Below, piece by piece: positions 39,487-48,636 of a stretch of DNA of 64,000 nucleotides. The stretch lies in contig NZ_FOMA01000001.1 of assembly GCF_900112495.1 (NCBI RefSeq), forward strand, positions 248,001 to 312,000, given 5' to 3'. Origin of the DNA: Bacillus sp. OV322. Lineage in GTDB: Bacteria; Bacillota; Bacilli; Bacillales; DSM-1321. The notes under the pieces are model-generated. The model was given only the letters and a program-made list of their open reading frames with translations, was not told the DNA's origin and made no database searches. The position numbers were made by a program, and so were the translations under genes. Numbering within the stretch: position 1 is the stretch's first letter; each line of letters opens with the position of its first letter.

Positions 39487-40449
39487 ATGCCTAAAATTGA
39501 CAATATATTAGCAATTCTATGGATGCTTCGTTCAGGTGAAAAAATTACTGCAAAACAAATTTCAGAAAAGTTAGAGATGAATATAAGGACTGTGTATCGT
39601 TATATTGATACAATTTCAACAAGTGGCGTACCTATAATTTCAGAACCAGGACATAACGGTGGATACACTTTATTGAACAATTTTATTGAGGCTCCTCTTT
39701 TTTTTGATTTTGAGGAGCAAACTTCACTATTTCACGCTGCTGTTTTTGCAGAAGAAGCGGGATATTATGGAGGTGAAGCACTAAATAGAGCCATTTCAAA
39801 ACTAAGTAAATATTCAAATCAAGAGCAGGAAACAAAGATAAACCAACATTTAACTAGTCTTGAAGTAATAAGTCGATTAAGTTCACTCTCTATGGAACCT
39901 TTTTTGAAGGAGTTGGAGCAGGCCGTAGCTGACGGGTACTCAGTAAAAATTCTTTATCATAAAAGTGGCGAAAAGCAATTAAATTATAGATTGGTCGATC
40001 CGTACAGAATTATCTATTGGAATAATAAGTGGTATGTGATTGGATTTTGTCATCTTAGGAATGATATCCGTAGTTTTAGAATAGATCGAATTGAAAGTCT
40101 AATGCTAACCGAACATAAGTTTAACCGGCCAGAAAATTTTTCAGCACGTGACTTTTTTATAAAAAGTCTTCTTCCAGCTATAGAAGATAAGGAAGGGATT
40201 ATTTCTTTGGTTATTAATGGGGATAATAGTGTATTGGCTGATATTTGCCAACATTGGTTTTTAGGACATTATTTACAAGAACGGACTTCAAATCAAGCAG
40301 TTTTTCTTCTTGAAAAAGATATGATGCATACATATGTACCTTATTTACTTTTACCCTACAATAAATCTATTAAAGTTATTGAGCCAATAAGTCTTAAGAA
40401 AAGACTTATTGAAATTCTGTCGGAATTAATAAATTTTTATCAAGTATGA
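39487..40449 (+). CDS. YafY-type transcriptional regulator (HTH + WYL)
   Basis: 320 aa. The N-terminal helix-turn-helix (ILAILWMLRSGEKITAKQI to EMNIRTVYRYIDTISTSG) is followed by the GGYTLL wing. A WYL-type ligand-sensing domain (about 140-240) has WYVIGFCHLRNDIRSFRIDRIE. AGAGGTGG precedes the ATG. It is co-oriented with the DJ-1/PfpI gene 75 bases downstream, a common pairing in which the regulator controls its neighbour. Codon choice is more AT-rich than in flanking core genes and transposase remnants lie on both sides, suggesting transfer. Confidence 0.85.
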   Translation: MPKIDNILAILWMLRSGEKITAKQISEKLEMNIRTVYRYIDTISTSGVPIISEPGHNGGYTLLNNFIEAPLFFDFEEQTSLFHAAVFAEEAGYYGGEALNRAISKLSKYSNQEQETKINQHLTSLEVISRLSSLSMEPFLKELEQAVADGYSVKILYHKSGEKQLNYRLVDPYRIIYWNNKWYVIGFCHLRNDIRSFRIDRIESLMLTEHKFNRPENFSARDFFIKSLLPAIEDKEGIISLVINGDNSVLADICQHWFLGHYLQERTSNQAVFLLEKDMMHTYVPYLLLPYNKSIKVIEPISLKKRLIEILSELINFYQV

Positions 40450-40489
40450 TAACTTCCCTGACGTTAACTGTCAGGGAAGTTATTTTATA
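40449..40489 (+). terminator. Terminator of the WYL regulator
   Basis: ATAACTTCCCTGAC / GTCAGGGAAGTTAT (14 bp perfect) followed by TTTATAATT. It starts at the stop codon. Confidence 0.85.
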
Positions 40490-40523
40490 ATTGCTATATA
40501 AATTGGATTGGGAGTGTTATTGG

Positions 40524-41156
40524 ATGCAAACAAAAAAAGTTTATCTATATGTATTTAATACAATGTCGGACTGGGAATATGGATATTTAATTGCTGAACT
40601 AAACTCAGGAAGATATTTCAAAAAAGATTTAGCACCTTTAAAAGTAATTACAGTAGGAGCTAATAAAGAAAAGATAACTACTATGGGAGGACTGAGCATA
40701 AAGCCAGATATTTCCCTTAATGAATGTACTCTTGAGAGTAATGATCTTTTAATTTTACCAGGAGGGACTACTTGGAGCGAAGAAATTCATCAGCCTATCT
40801 TGGAAAGAATTGGCCAAGCTTTAAAGCTTGGCACTATTGTTGCTGCAATTTGTGGTGCAACTGAGGGCCTCGCGAATATGGGATACTTAGATACTAGAAA
40901 GCATACAAGTAATAACCTGGATTATACTAAAATGGTATGTCCCAACTATAAAGGGGAAAAGTTTTATGAGTTGGAATCTGCGGTATCTGATGCGAATTTA
41001 GTTACTGCGTCAGGAATAGCTCCTCTGGAATTTGCAATGGAGGTACTGAAAAAAATAGATGTATTTACGCCAGATGCATTACATTCATGGTATAACCTAA
41101 ATAAGACTCATAAACCTGAATACTTCTTCCAGTTAATGAATTCAATAAATAAATGA
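40524..41156 (+). CDS. DJ-1/PfpI family protein (type-1 glutamine amidotransferase-like)
   Basis: 210 aa. The nucleophile elbow AAICGATEGLANMGYL holds the reactive Cys near residue 109, and LLILPGGTTWSEE supplies the acidic residue region. Members act as stress chaperones, glyoxalase- or amidase-like enzymes; the exact role is open. ATG 40524 follows GGGAGTG; an upstream frame from 40491 overlaps the preceding terminator region. Confidence 0.82.
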   Translation: MQTKKVYLYVFNTMSDWEYGYLIAELNSGRYFKKDLAPLKVITVGANKEKITTMGGLSIKPDISLNECTLESNDLLILPGGTTWSEEIHQPILERIGQALKLGTIVAAICGATEGLANMGYLDTRKHTSNNLDYTKMVCPNYKGEKFYELESAVSDANLVTASGIAPLEFAMEVLKKIDVFTPDALHSWYNLNKTHKPEYFFQLMNSINK

Positions 41157-41164
41157 ATTAACTG

Positions 41165-41211
41165 AAAAGCTCATTTTTTCTATTTTGATTTGTAGAGAAG
41201 GTGGGCTTTTT
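41165..41211 (+). terminator. Possible terminator of the DJ-1/PfpI gene
   Basis: AAAGCTCA / TGGGCTTT pair across a long loop, then a T tract. The long loop makes it tentative. Confidence 0.45.
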
Positions 41212-41309
41212 AATTTGGAATTGCCTTATCGCTGTAAATTTGCATTTTCCTGACGCTACCCCAATGAATTATAATTGAGGATATTCTTTACGCAAAGCAT
41301 CAGAGATTA

Positions 41310-41455
41310 TTGAGGTACACTTGTTACTCTGTTTTATTGGAGCTATAAGTTACTCTCAGCACTTAAACAAATGGATTTGAACAATTTTCAGGCATCGCAG
41401 AAATGGACAAGACCTATTTTCTATACTCAGAAAAGGGAAAATGAAATATTGGCTG
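41310..41455 (+). pseudogene. Fragment of an IS1595-family transposase
   Basis: One frame reads GTLVTLFYWSYKLLSALKQMDLNNFQ and the next, after a one-base shift, reads GIAEMDKTYFLYSEKGK before a stop. Both match the DDE core region of IS1595/ISXO2-like transposases in the right order. The rest of the transposase is missing. Confidence 0.7.
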
Positions 41456-41855
41456 GTATATAACAGTTAAAATCCCTTAAACCTTTTGCGGGAATTCATG
41501 CTTAATATAAGAAGAAACAATGCTACAAATAAAACGCTGGAGCTTAAGTATAGAGGAATGAGATGCATAATGCCTAATAACTGGATGAATAGTGCACATG
41601 GAAGAATTAAAAGCAAAATTAGTATCTTCAAAATCAGTCACCCCGGAAATTTCGTTTATTACAAGCTATGTCCAGACAGGGGTATTATTCTTGGTTTCTT
41701 TAATTATGACAATATTGTGAAGAAGTACACATACACCTTGTAACGTATGCATGATTTCTGATATATTACAGTAGTGAGGTTGATCACAGCAAACTTATAC
41801 CCCTTTGTTTGATCGTGAAAAATTTCTCCCATCCCCTTTGTTCGTATAAATAGAT
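41456..41855. other. Gap after the IS1595 remnant
   Basis: Contains an 85-codon open frame from TTG 41486 with no recognisable family, no good ribosome site and an unusual composition. It is judged more likely to be decayed sequence than a gene. Nothing else was recognised. Confidence 0.4.
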
Positions 41856-41896
41856 AAAGAAGGCCCTGCTATTTTTTAGCAGGGCCTTCTTTCTTA
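41856..41896. terminator. Strong hairpin terminator at the right edge of the accessory insertion
   Basis: AAGAAGGCCCTGCT / AGCAGGGCCTTCTT with loop ATTTTTT and T-rich flanks. Confidence 0.8.
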
Positions 41897-41910
41897 TGCG
41901 GAGCAGGATG

Positions 41911-41957
41911 CAGAAAAAAGCCCCGAATCAAAAAGCAGCTTGCTTTTAATTCGGGGG
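41911..41957 (-). terminator. Terminator of yjbI-yjbH overlapping the yjbH stop
   Basis: On the minus strand CCCCGAATTAAAAGC...GCTTTTTGATTCGGGG is followed by CTTTTTTC. The upstream arm includes the last codons and the TAA of yjbH. Confidence 0.85.
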
Positions 41958-42857
41958 TGTGCAGTTTTCGGCTTCTTCTGAGTATTTCCAGAATATACCG
42001 TATTTTGCAGGAACCTTTTTGACTACCTGCTTTAAAACGAGCCTTTTCATTTCTTTTTCAACCTGTGATTTACTCATATTGTATACCACTTCAATTTCTT
42101 TTGAGGCAACTAATTTGAAGACACGGATAAAACTCTCCAATGAAGGGGGATCTGCAGGAGCAGGCAGTTCAGTAAGCATTTCTTCAAGAATATGAACATA
42201 TACGTCATAAGGATAAATGCCTGAAACCTTAATTCCTTCTTCATCGATATTATGATTGAAAAATACAAGTGATGGAATTTCCGTTACTTCCATCTCGGAT
42301 GTGATCTTTAAGTCACATTGAAAGCCTTTTGCAGCACTCGAAGAATTTATATCTCTCTTAAATTCCTCGACATCTAAACCGACACTGCCGGCTATCTCAA
42401 TCAGCACATCTATTTTTGAAATATCGCGTTTTTCCAGAAACAGTACTTCCTGCAGCTTTCTCAAAAAGCGTGCTGCCAGTAATCTGCCCTGCAGTTCAGC
42501 CGCTTTAATGGCAATAGAAGCACTGTAGGGAGAAACAATCGGATTTTCCAGCCATAAATTGCCGTCGCATGACATGCCTGACCGGCTGGCTGTTTTTTCC
42601 CAAACCTGGGCAAGACTTTCATAGGATTTATTTTTTCCCGCGTTAAGAGTTGCCAATTTGCCGCTGATTACATGTTTAATGCTGAATAGTTGGCCGTACT
42701 CAATGTGGAGCTTTTTAATTATCGGCTCAAGTGCCCAGCATTCAGGACATAAGGGGTCAACAAATACGTATATTTCTATGGGCTTTTTTCCTATACCATA
42801 ACAATGCTGTGATTTTATCCACTCGGTAACATTGAAGTTCGGTTTATGAGAGCTCAA
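41946..42857 (-). CDS. spxH: SpxH (YjbH), ClpXP adaptor for Spx degradation
   Basis: 303 aa. DsbA/FrnE-like thioredoxin fold with C37-P-E-C40 (VDPLCPECWALEP) near the N-terminus and a helical insertion. In B. subtilis YjbH binds Spx and speeds its degradation by ClpXP; its target gene spx lies about 10 kb away in this window. TTG start 42857 with AAAGGAG, overlapping the yjbI stop by four bases. Confidence 0.92.
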   Translation of the reverse strand: MSSHKPNFNVTEWIKSQHCYGIGKKPIEIYVFVDPLCPECWALEPIIKKLHIEYGQLFSIKHVISGKLATLNAGKNKSYESLAQVWEKTASRSGMSCDGNLWLENPIVSPYSASIAIKAAELQGRLLAARFLRKLQEVLFLEKRDISKIDVLIEIAGSVGLDVEEFKRDINSSSAAKGFQCDLKITSEMEVTEIPSLVFFNHNIDEEGIKVSGIYPYDVYVHILEEMLTELPAPADPPSLESFIRVFKLVASKEIEVVYNMSKSQVEKEMKRLVLKQVVKKVPAKYGIFWKYSEEAENCTPPN

Positions 42858-43258
42858 AAGTCTTCTCCTTTCTCGTCCGTTTGTGCAGAATTAATCATAT
42901 GCTGTGCGGTCAAGTAAAGACGATGGTAAAAAAATTCGCGGATGTCACCTTCAAGTCCGGTTTCATCCATTGCTTCCCGCATGCAAGACAGCCAGGCTTC
43001 TGCACGGGTTTCTGTTATTTTAAATGGCATATGCCGTGCCCGGAGCATCGGATGGCCGTGTTCTGTTGTATAAAGCGGTGGTCCGCCTAAGTATTGAGTC
43101 ATGAACTGCTTTTGCTTGCGTACAGTTTCAGACAAATCATCAGGGAAAATGGGTATTAAATCCGGGTGCTTGCTTACTTTGGAGTAAAATACATCAATTA
43201 ACCTGTGTAATAGCCCTTCTCCAATCAGTTCATAGGGTGTAGGGTTTCCTTGTGCCAT
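42854..43258 (-). CDS. yjbI: YjbI, truncated hemoglobin (group II)
   Basis: 134 aa. The TrHb fold is recognisable from VFYSKVSKHPDLIPIFPDD, QFMTQYLGGPPLY, the proximal-His segment RARHMPFKIT and Trp in AEAWLSCMREAM. Group II globins bind oxygen and may act as peroxidases. It is conserved upstream of yjbH as one operon, which has suggested a redox link to YjbH. ATG follows AAAGGAG. Confidence 0.93.
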   Translation of the reverse strand: MAQGNPTPYELIGEGLLHRLIDVFYSKVSKHPDLIPIFPDDLSETVRKQKQFMTQYLGGPPLYTTEHGHPMLRARHMPFKITETRAEAWLSCMREAMDETGLEGDIREFFYHRLYLTAQHMINSAQTDEKGEDF

Positions 43259-43497
43259 GCGGATTACTCCTTTAAAGAAAGAATGGATTTAATATAAATA
43301 TTTTATCAAGTGACTTAGAATATCTCAAACTTTCAGCTTTGCCCCTCCAGCTCAAGTTAAGAAAATGCTTAACAGACAATGTTGTAAGCGTTTTCTTAAT
43401 TTAGTAAAAAAAAGCCTATGCATGTATATGATAGGCACATCACTTCAGAATGAAGCACATCCATACTCATAAACAGCAAAGACTTTTGTTTGCATGG

Positions 43498-44160
43498 TCA
43501 GCTTAAATAGCTGTTCATAACTTTCTGCACATAATTTTGTGTTTCCTTAAATGGAGGAATTCCGCCATGTTTATCCACGTTTCCCGGACCGGCGTTATAC
43601 GCAGCTAAAGCAAGCTCCGTATTTCCGTTGTAGCGGTTCATCATTTGGCTAAGGTATTTGCTCCCGCCCATTATATTATCAGCTGGGTCAAATATATTCT
43701 TTACGCCAAGTCCCTGTGCAGTAGAAGGCATGAGCTGCATTAGTCCGGAAGCGCCTGCCGCACTTGATGCATTAGGGTTAAAACCTGACTCTTGGTTAAT
43801 GACAGAATGAATCAGCTTCTCGGGAAGATTATAAAGAGAGGCTGCCTGGCTGATTATACCGCTGTAATCTCCCTTAGTGTCCGGTGCAGCATTTGCATTG
43901 GATGATGCAAGTGAAACAGGGGGCAGGGAAGTGGGCAAGGAAAGGGAAGGCTGGACAGCTGAGAGAGCTGGCAGGTTTTCAATAGTATTCAATACTTCTC
44001 CTAAAAACTGCGAGGCATTCCCCTGTGATCCGCTGTCAAGGAAGCCTGCCAGCATATCCCCGAAAGAACCTGAGTCATTTGAATCAGACAGGCTTTTTGA
44101 AGGGTTAAGGTTATTTAGCCCCTGCAGCTGAAGCATTAATTTAACATCTTGTATATTCAC
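43498..44160 (-). CDS. yjbJ: YjbJ (CwlQ)-like lytic transglycosylase
   Basis: 220 aa. An N-terminal low-complexity Ser/Pro/Leu region (about 15-100) precedes an SLT domain with the catalytic Glu in [14 protein letters not shown], then [28 protein letters not shown] and [15 protein letters not shown]. It cleaves peptidoglycan glycan strands. GTG 44160 is preferred because the GTG at 44169 lies within the Shine-Dalgarno GAGGTGAA. No signal peptide is seen, as in YjbJ. Confidence 0.87.
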   Translation of the reverse strand: MNIQDVKLMLQLQGLNNLNPSKSLSDSNDSGSFGDMLAGFLDSGSQGNASQFLGEVLNTIENLPALSAVQPSLSLPTSLPPVSLASSNANAAPDTKGDYSGIISQAASLYNLPEKLIHSVINQESGFNPNASSAAGASGLMQLMPSTAQGLGVKNIFDPADNIMGGSKYLSQMMNRYNGNTELALAAYNAGPGNVDKHGGIPPFKETQNYVQKVMNSYLS

Positions 44161-44180
44161 TGAATTCACCTCAGAAAGTT

Positions 44181-44768
44181 TTATTCGCTCATTTTTTTCA
44201 TTTTTTGAAGATAAAATCTCTTAACCTTATTTTCGGTCATTCTTTCAGGAATTTGAAGTGTTTCCAAAAGTCTAGAGAAAATTTTCTGTCCCTCAGACCT
44301 GCTTAGCGCTTCATATTCCATTTCAAAATCTTCTGTGCCAAGATAATGGCTGTGATCAAGAACAAGCAGTCCGTTTTTATAAGGAAATTCAAATCTGCTG
44401 GTTATTAATGTGCCGAAGAATTCAATCTGTTGGGGATTTACATTTACTGAAATCAAGAGCTGCTGAATCTCACCCTCCGGAAAGCTTTCCCCATTTAGAA
44501 AAGCTTCTGCCTGCATGGGGGTGAGCTGCTGATTGGATTCCAGCAATCCATCACGTGCCGGCTGTTTTAATGTAAGCTCATGCTTTCCTTGTTTGACACG
44601 AATCCGCAGTGCAGATTTCTGATTCTTCAGGGCAAAATCTGGAGTATCAAAATAGTGGTTTTCCTGAAGAATGAAATCACTTTCTTTAACATTAAAATAG
44701 TTTGTTAATTTATTAAAATCCTCTTGAGAAAGTAAATTTTTAAACTCAATTTCTATATGCTGATCCAC
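44181..44768 (-). CDS. yjbK: YjbK, CYTH-domain protein
   Basis: 195 aa. The CYTH signature ExExK is present at the start ([10 protein letters not shown]), followed by alternating charged strands ([39 protein letters not shown]) that line the phosphate tunnel of triphosphate-binding enzymes. GTG 44768 after AAGGGA begins the conserved domain; the open frame up to 44831 runs into repeat sequence and is rejected. It lies with yjbL-yjbM as in B. subtilis. Confidence 0.85.
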   Translation of the reverse strand: MDQHIEIEFKNLLSQEDFNKLTNYFNVKESDFILQENHYFDTPDFALKNQKSALRIRVKQGKHELTLKQPARDGLLESNQQLTPMQAEAFLNGESFPEGEIQQLLISVNVNPQQIEFFGTLITSRFEFPYKNGLLVLDHSHYLGTEDFEMEYEALSRSEGQKIFSRLLETLQIPERMTENKVKRFYLQKMKKMSE

Positions 44769-44799
44769 TGTATCCAATCCCTTCCCATCACTATATAAT

Positions 44800-44961
44800 T
44801 CGGCGCCTAGCCTCTTTAGGCCATGAGGCACAAGAGATGAAAGGCAGTAAGCCGTTTTAATTCCAGCAGGTGCTCATGCTTTTTATATAATCCAGCTCGA
44901 CATAACCCTATTTGCTTCACAAGCTGAACAGGCGCTTACGCTTTTTATATAATCCAGCTTC
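44800..44961. repeat. Left fragments of the nested-palindrome repeat
   Basis: GGCGCCTAGCCTCTTTAGGCCATGAGGC at 44803 onward and CTATTTGCTTCACAAGCTGAACAGGCGC near 44908 are pieces of the element that is complete three times downstream. The second piece is repeated almost exactly at 45348-45374. Confidence 0.55.
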
Positions 44962-45125
44962 AGCGCCTAGCCTCTCGAGGTCATAAGCCACGCAAGAAGA
45001 GAAGGCAAAGTGCGCCTTCTATTCTTACGCGTCTTATGCTGTTCGAGGGCCCCCATGGAAGGGGGTCACAAAGGCGTTGCCGCAGGACGCGGCGTTCTTA
45101 GTCTTTGTTCTTCTACTCAGGCGCT
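44962..45125. repeat. Nested palindrome element E1
   Basis: Outer arms AGCGCC...GGCGCT, then AGCCTCTCGAGGTCATAAG pairing with CTTATGCTGTTCGAGG, and an inner hairpin GAAGGCAAAGTGCGCCTTC. An extra hairpin-containing segment (CCCCCATGGAAGGGGG and GGCGTTGCCGCAGGACGC) is present on the right. Confidence 0.75.
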
Positions 45126-45150
45126 TACGCTTTATATATAATCCAGCTTC

Positions 45151-45250
45151 AGCGCCCAGCCTCTCGAGGTCATAAGCCACATCAAAATTGAAGGCAAAGG
45201 GCGCCTTCTATTCTTACGCGTCTTATGCTTGTCGAGGCTAAACAGGCGCT
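45151..45250. repeat. Nested palindrome element E2
   Basis: AGCGCCCAGCCTCTCGAGGTCATAAG pairs with CTTATGCTTGTCGAGGCTaaacaGGCGCT, and an inner GAAGGC...GCCTTC hairpin is present. It is separated from E1 and E3 by a common linker TTACGCTTT-rich then TATAATCCAGCT. Confidence 0.78.
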
Positions 45251-45275
45251 TACGCTTTTTTTATAATCCAGCTCC

Positions 45276-45374
45276 AGCGCCTAGCTTGCTGTGCAAAAGA
45301 TGTTTTTACCTCAGAAGGCAAAGAACGCCTTCGGAGGTAAAAACCCTATTTGCTTCACAAGCTGAACAGGCGCT
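45276..45374. repeat. Nested palindrome element E3 (variant)
   Basis: AGCGCCTAGCTTG pairs with CACAAGCTgaacaGGCGCT; inside, GTTTTTACCTCAGAAGGC pairs with GCCTTCGGAGGTAAAAAC. The outer arms match E1 and E2 but the middle differs. Confidence 0.75.
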
Positions 45375-45478
45375 TACGCTTTTTATATTATCCCTATTTT
45401 TTTTTGAAGAAGCAATCTTGATTTTTAGGATTCGTGTATGGGTTGTGATAAAATATATACGTTAACTGGGGAGGATGA

Positions 45479-45853
45479 ATGATGAGACAAACGATTATGA
45501 TACAAGATGCAAAAATATCTGATGGCACATTGGTGCTGTTTGCGGATGAAACCGCTAACTTAACTTCCTTGCATCCAAAAGAACAAATGCTGGTTGATTC
45601 CGATCATTTTGCATTTATTTACTTAACTGAAACTGATGAAGGATATACATACATTTCTTTGCATGAGGGAGTTTGGGCTCCGCTTAAATCCGCATGGGAG
45701 AAAAAAATGCCTGCTGTTGTCAAAGCAGGTGATAATACCCTCGAATTAAAGGGTATATATGAAGAACTGGAATACTTAGTAGATAATATTAAAGGAAACA
45801 GCAACTATGGAGAAGAATTCTCTGATAAGGTAGAAAAAACGTTTGCGATTTAA
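45479..45853 (+). CDS. yjbL: YjbL family protein (UPF0738)
   Basis: 124 aa. DHFAFIYLTETDEGYTYISLHEGVWAPLK and LKGIYEELEYLVDNIKGNSNYGEEFS are typical of the YjbL family. It is acidic and probably cytoplasmic, of unknown role. GGGGAGGATGA gives a ribosome site before tandem ATGs (45479 and 45482). Confidence 0.82.
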   Translation: MMRQTIMIQDAKISDGTLVLFADETANLTSLHPKEQMLVDSDHFAFIYLTETDEGYTYISLHEGVWAPLKSAWEKKMPAVVKAGDNTLELKGIYEELEYLVDNIKGNSNYGEEFSDKVEKTFAI

Positions 45854-46088
45854 GAGGCAATGAATGTCATATAAATGCAGACCTTAAGAACTGACATGAC
45901 TGCCGTAAATGTCTAATTGGTTTCATAACAATCAGAGGCATAGGGGAAGTTACATTTTATTCAGGTAAATATTACGGCAGCCGGCAAAAGCAGCGAGAAG
46001 CAGGTTTGACGATAGTCAGGGTTTTATTCCCGGACTGCTGCTGAGCCTGCCATCCTGCCCGGCTTGCAGGGATAGGCGGTGGCGGCTT

Positions 46089-46718
46089 ATGGAACAATGG
46101 GAAGATTTTTTAGCTCCATATAAAAAAGCAGTAGATGAATTAAAGGTTAAATTAAAAGGAATGAGAGCGGAGTTTGAACGAAGCCATGTTCATTCGCCAA
46201 TTGAATTTGTCACTGGCAGAGTAAAGCCGATTGTCAGCATTCTCGATAAGGCGATCCAAAAAAATATACCGCTTGATAAGCTATCTGAGGAAATGCAGGA
46301 TATTGCAGGCCTTCGTATGATGTGCCAATTTGTTGAGGATATATCACAGGTGGTCGGGCTGCTCAGGGCCAGGAATGACTTTGAAATCATCGAAGAGAGA
46401 GATTACATATCGAATAAAAAGGCAAGCGGATACAGATCGTATCATGTTGTCATCTGTTATCCGGTCCAGACGATACACGGCGAAAAAAAGATCCTTGTTG
46501 AAATCCAAATAAGGACACTCGCCATGAATTTTTGGGCGACGATTGAACACTCGCTAAATTATAAATATCGCGGAGATTTTCCTGAGGATATTCAAATTCG
46601 GCTCAAAAGGGCATCTGAAGCAGCATTCCTGCTGGATGAAGAGATGTCTGAAATCAGGCTGGAAATACAAGAAGCTCAAAGGCTGTTTTCAAGGAAAAAG
46701 GATGGCCAGGAATTCTGA
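46089..46718 (+). CDS. yjbM: YjbM (SasB/RelQ), small alarmone synthetase
   Basis: 209 aa, synthetase-only member of the RelA/SpoT family that makes (p)ppGpp. Visible motifs: HSPIEFVTGRVKPIVSILDKA, DIAGLRMMCQFVEDI, YISNKKASGYRSYHVVI and VEIQIRTLAMNFWATIEHSLNYKY. There is no hydrolase HD domain and no TGS/ACT region. It is followed closely by nadK and yjbO as in B. subtilis. The upstream ribosome site is weak. Confidence 0.94.
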   Translation: MEQWEDFLAPYKKAVDELKVKLKGMRAEFERSHVHSPIEFVTGRVKPIVSILDKAIQKNIPLDKLSEEMQDIAGLRMMCQFVEDISQVVGLLRARNDFEIIEERDYISNKKASGYRSYHVVICYPVQTIHGEKKILVEIQIRTLAMNFWATIEHSLNYKYRGDFPEDIQIRLKRASEAAFLLDEEMSEIRLEIQEAQRLFSRKKDGQEF

Positions 46719-46748
46719 AGATTGCACAGAAGGGAAGGGAGGATTATC

Positions 46749-47543
46749 ATGAAATTTGCCATAACCTCTAAAGGGGATACAAAATCTAATACATTAATGA
46801 GTAAAATGCGAACATATTTGCAGGATTTCAATCTTGAATATGATGACGACCAGCCGGATATTGTCATCTCAGTCGGAGGCGATGGGACATTGCTGTATGC
46901 TTTTCACCGATATAAAAACCGGCTTGATAAGACCGCCTTTGTCGGTGTCCATACAGGCCATCTTGGGTTTTATGCAGACTGGACGCCGGACGAGATTGAA
47001 AAGCTTGTCATTGCAGTGGCTAAAACGCCATTCCAGGTTGTTGAATATCCTCTTTTGGAAGTGATAATCCGGTACCAGCATGGAGGCCGTGAATCAAGGT
47101 TCCTTGCCCTGAATGAATCCACTGTGAAATGTGTGGAAGGTACACTTGTCATGGATGTGGAAATCCGGGGGCAGCATTTTGAAACCTTCCGCGGAGATGG
47201 CTTGTGTCTTTCAACCCCAACAGGAAGCACAGCTTATAATAAAGCTTTGGGCGGCGCGATTATCCATCCATCCTTTGATGCCATTCAATTTGCTGAAATG
47301 GCCTCAATCAATAACCGGGTATTCAGGACAATCGGATCTCCTTTATTGCTCCCTGCGCACCATACCTGTATGCTGCGCCCGGTAAATAATGCGAATTTCC
47401 AGATCACTGTTGATCATCTTTCCCTGCTTCATCAGGATGTAAAATCCATTCAATATCGCGTAGCAGATGAAAAAATACGTTTTGCACGGTTTCGTCCCTT
47501 TCCTTTTTGGAAGAGAGTACACGATTCATTCATTGCAAACTAA
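46749..47543 (+). CDS. nadK: NadK, NAD kinase
   Basis: 264 aa. The nucleotide-binding GGDGT motif ([14 protein letters not shown]) lies near residue 42, and NESTVKC and [21 protein letters not shown] complete the active site. It phosphorylates NAD to NADP. ATG 46749 follows GGGAGGA at good spacing; the open frame from 46722 precedes the ribosome site. It is part of the yjbM-nadK-yjbO operon. Confidence 0.95.
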   Translation: MKFAITSKGDTKSNTLMSKMRTYLQDFNLEYDDDQPDIVISVGGDGTLLYAFHRYKNRLDKTAFVGVHTGHLGFYADWTPDEIEKLVIAVAKTPFQVVEYPLLEVIIRYQHGGRESRFLALNESTVKCVEGTLVMDVEIRGQHFETFRGDGLCLSTPTGSTAYNKALGGAIIHPSFDAIQFAEMASINNRVFRTIGSPLLLPAHHTCMLRPVNNANFQITVDHLSLLHQDVKSIQYRVADEKIRFARFRPFPFWKRVHDSFIAN

Positions 47544-47549
47544 GGAGCT

Positions 47550-48482
47550 ATGGCAAACTTCATGTCAAACAACAGCAGCAAACAGCATTTCACCTTAAGC
47601 TGGAGGGTGGAAAAAGGGCAGTCAGGAAAGCTGCTCCGCGAATTCTTATCAGGCCGGGATATTTCAAAAAGGGCTCTTACCGCCATTAAATTTGGCGGCG
47701 GGAGGATCCTGGTGAATGGCCTTGAAGCAACTGTACGATATTCACTTCATGAGGGTGACCAGGTGGAAGTGCATTTTCCTCCCGAAGCCGGCAGTGAAGG
47801 ATTAAAGGCTGAGAGACTGCCGCTTTCCATTAAATATGAAGATGATTATGTCATGGTTCTTGTTAAACCTCCTTACATGAATACAATCCCTTCACGTGAA
47901 CATCCAGATGGCAGCCTGGCAAACGCACTTGCCGGATATTATCAGGAAAAAGGGCTGCTATCCACCGTCCATGTTGTCACAAGGCTCGATAGGGATACAT
48001 CAGGCCTTTTGCTTATTGCCAAACACCGGCATGTCCATCATTTATTTAGTGAACAGCAAAAAGCCGGTGGCGTAAAACGCACGTATGATGCCGTTGCAGA
48101 AGGGTCCATGTCCTGTGAGTCGGGCCGTATAGAGGCCCCTATAGGAAGAAATCCTGACAGCATCATCGAGAGAGAAGTGAGGGAGGACGGGCAATATGCC
48201 TGCACACTCTACCAGGTAATGGGCTATTATGAAGGCTATAGCCATGTGAAGCTCAGGCTCTTAACCGGCCGCACCCATCAAATCAGGGTGCATCTCTCCC
48301 ATCTTGGCCATCCTCTTGCAGGGGATGATTTATATGGAGGCAGCCGGCAGGCCATTTTGCGCCAGGCCCTTCATTGCAGCCAGCTGACTTTCTATCATCC
48401 ATTCCTGAACAAGGAACTGACATTTTCAGAACCGCTGCCGGAAGATATGAAAAAGCTGCTTGCCTCAATTAAAAGGCTATGA
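47550..48482 (+). CDS. yjbO: YjbO, RluD-family pseudouridine synthase
   Basis: 310 aa. An S4-like N-terminal region (LLREFLSGRDISKRALTAIKFGGGRILVNG) is followed by the catalytic motif VTRLDRDTSGLLLIAKH with the active Asp, and GRTHQIRVHLSHLGHPLAGDDLYGG near the end. It modifies uridines in rRNA or tRNA; the site is not known from sequence. AAGGAG lies only two bases before ATG 47550, so ATG 47562 is an alternative start. Confidence 0.92.
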   Translation: MANFMSNNSSKQHFTLSWRVEKGQSGKLLREFLSGRDISKRALTAIKFGGGRILVNGLEATVRYSLHEGDQVEVHFPPEAGSEGLKAERLPLSIKYEDDYVMVLVKPPYMNTIPSREHPDGSLANALAGYYQEKGLLSTVHVVTRLDRDTSGLLLIAKHRHVHHLFSEQQKAGGVKRTYDAVAEGSMSCESGRIEAPIGRNPDSIIEREVREDGQYACTLYQVMGYYEGYSHVKLRLLTGRTHQIRVHLSHLGHPLAGDDLYGGSRQAILRQALHCSQLTFYHPFLNKELTFSEPLPEDMKKLLASIKRL

Positions 48483-48565
48483 ATATGTCTAAAAAAAAGC
48501 GCAGTTAATTTTCAGTATGATGCCGCAAAACTTCTAATCAACAGACATGTTTAATAGAGCACATG

Positions 48566-48606
48566 CAAAAAACCTCCTGTGATGGTCTTGCCAGGAGGTT
48601 TTTGTT
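48566..48606. terminator. Bidirectional terminator between yjbO and prpE
   Basis: AAAAAACCTCCTG / CAGGAGGTTTTTG with a 12-base loop; T tracts on both strands. Confidence 0.9.
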
Positions 48607-48636
48607 TAGTTTTGTTCAGCATACAGCGAGCTTGTC

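Noticed and set aside
41486..41743. 85-codon frame after the IS1595 remnant
   Set aside because: No ribosome site, no family, and location in decayed sequence.
44769..44831. N-terminal extension of yjbK
   Set aside because: The extra residues are encoded by palindromic repeat sequence; GTG 44768 starts the conserved CYTH motif.
45229..45465. 78-codon frame between yjbK and yjbL
   Set aside because: It is wholly inside the nested palindromes.
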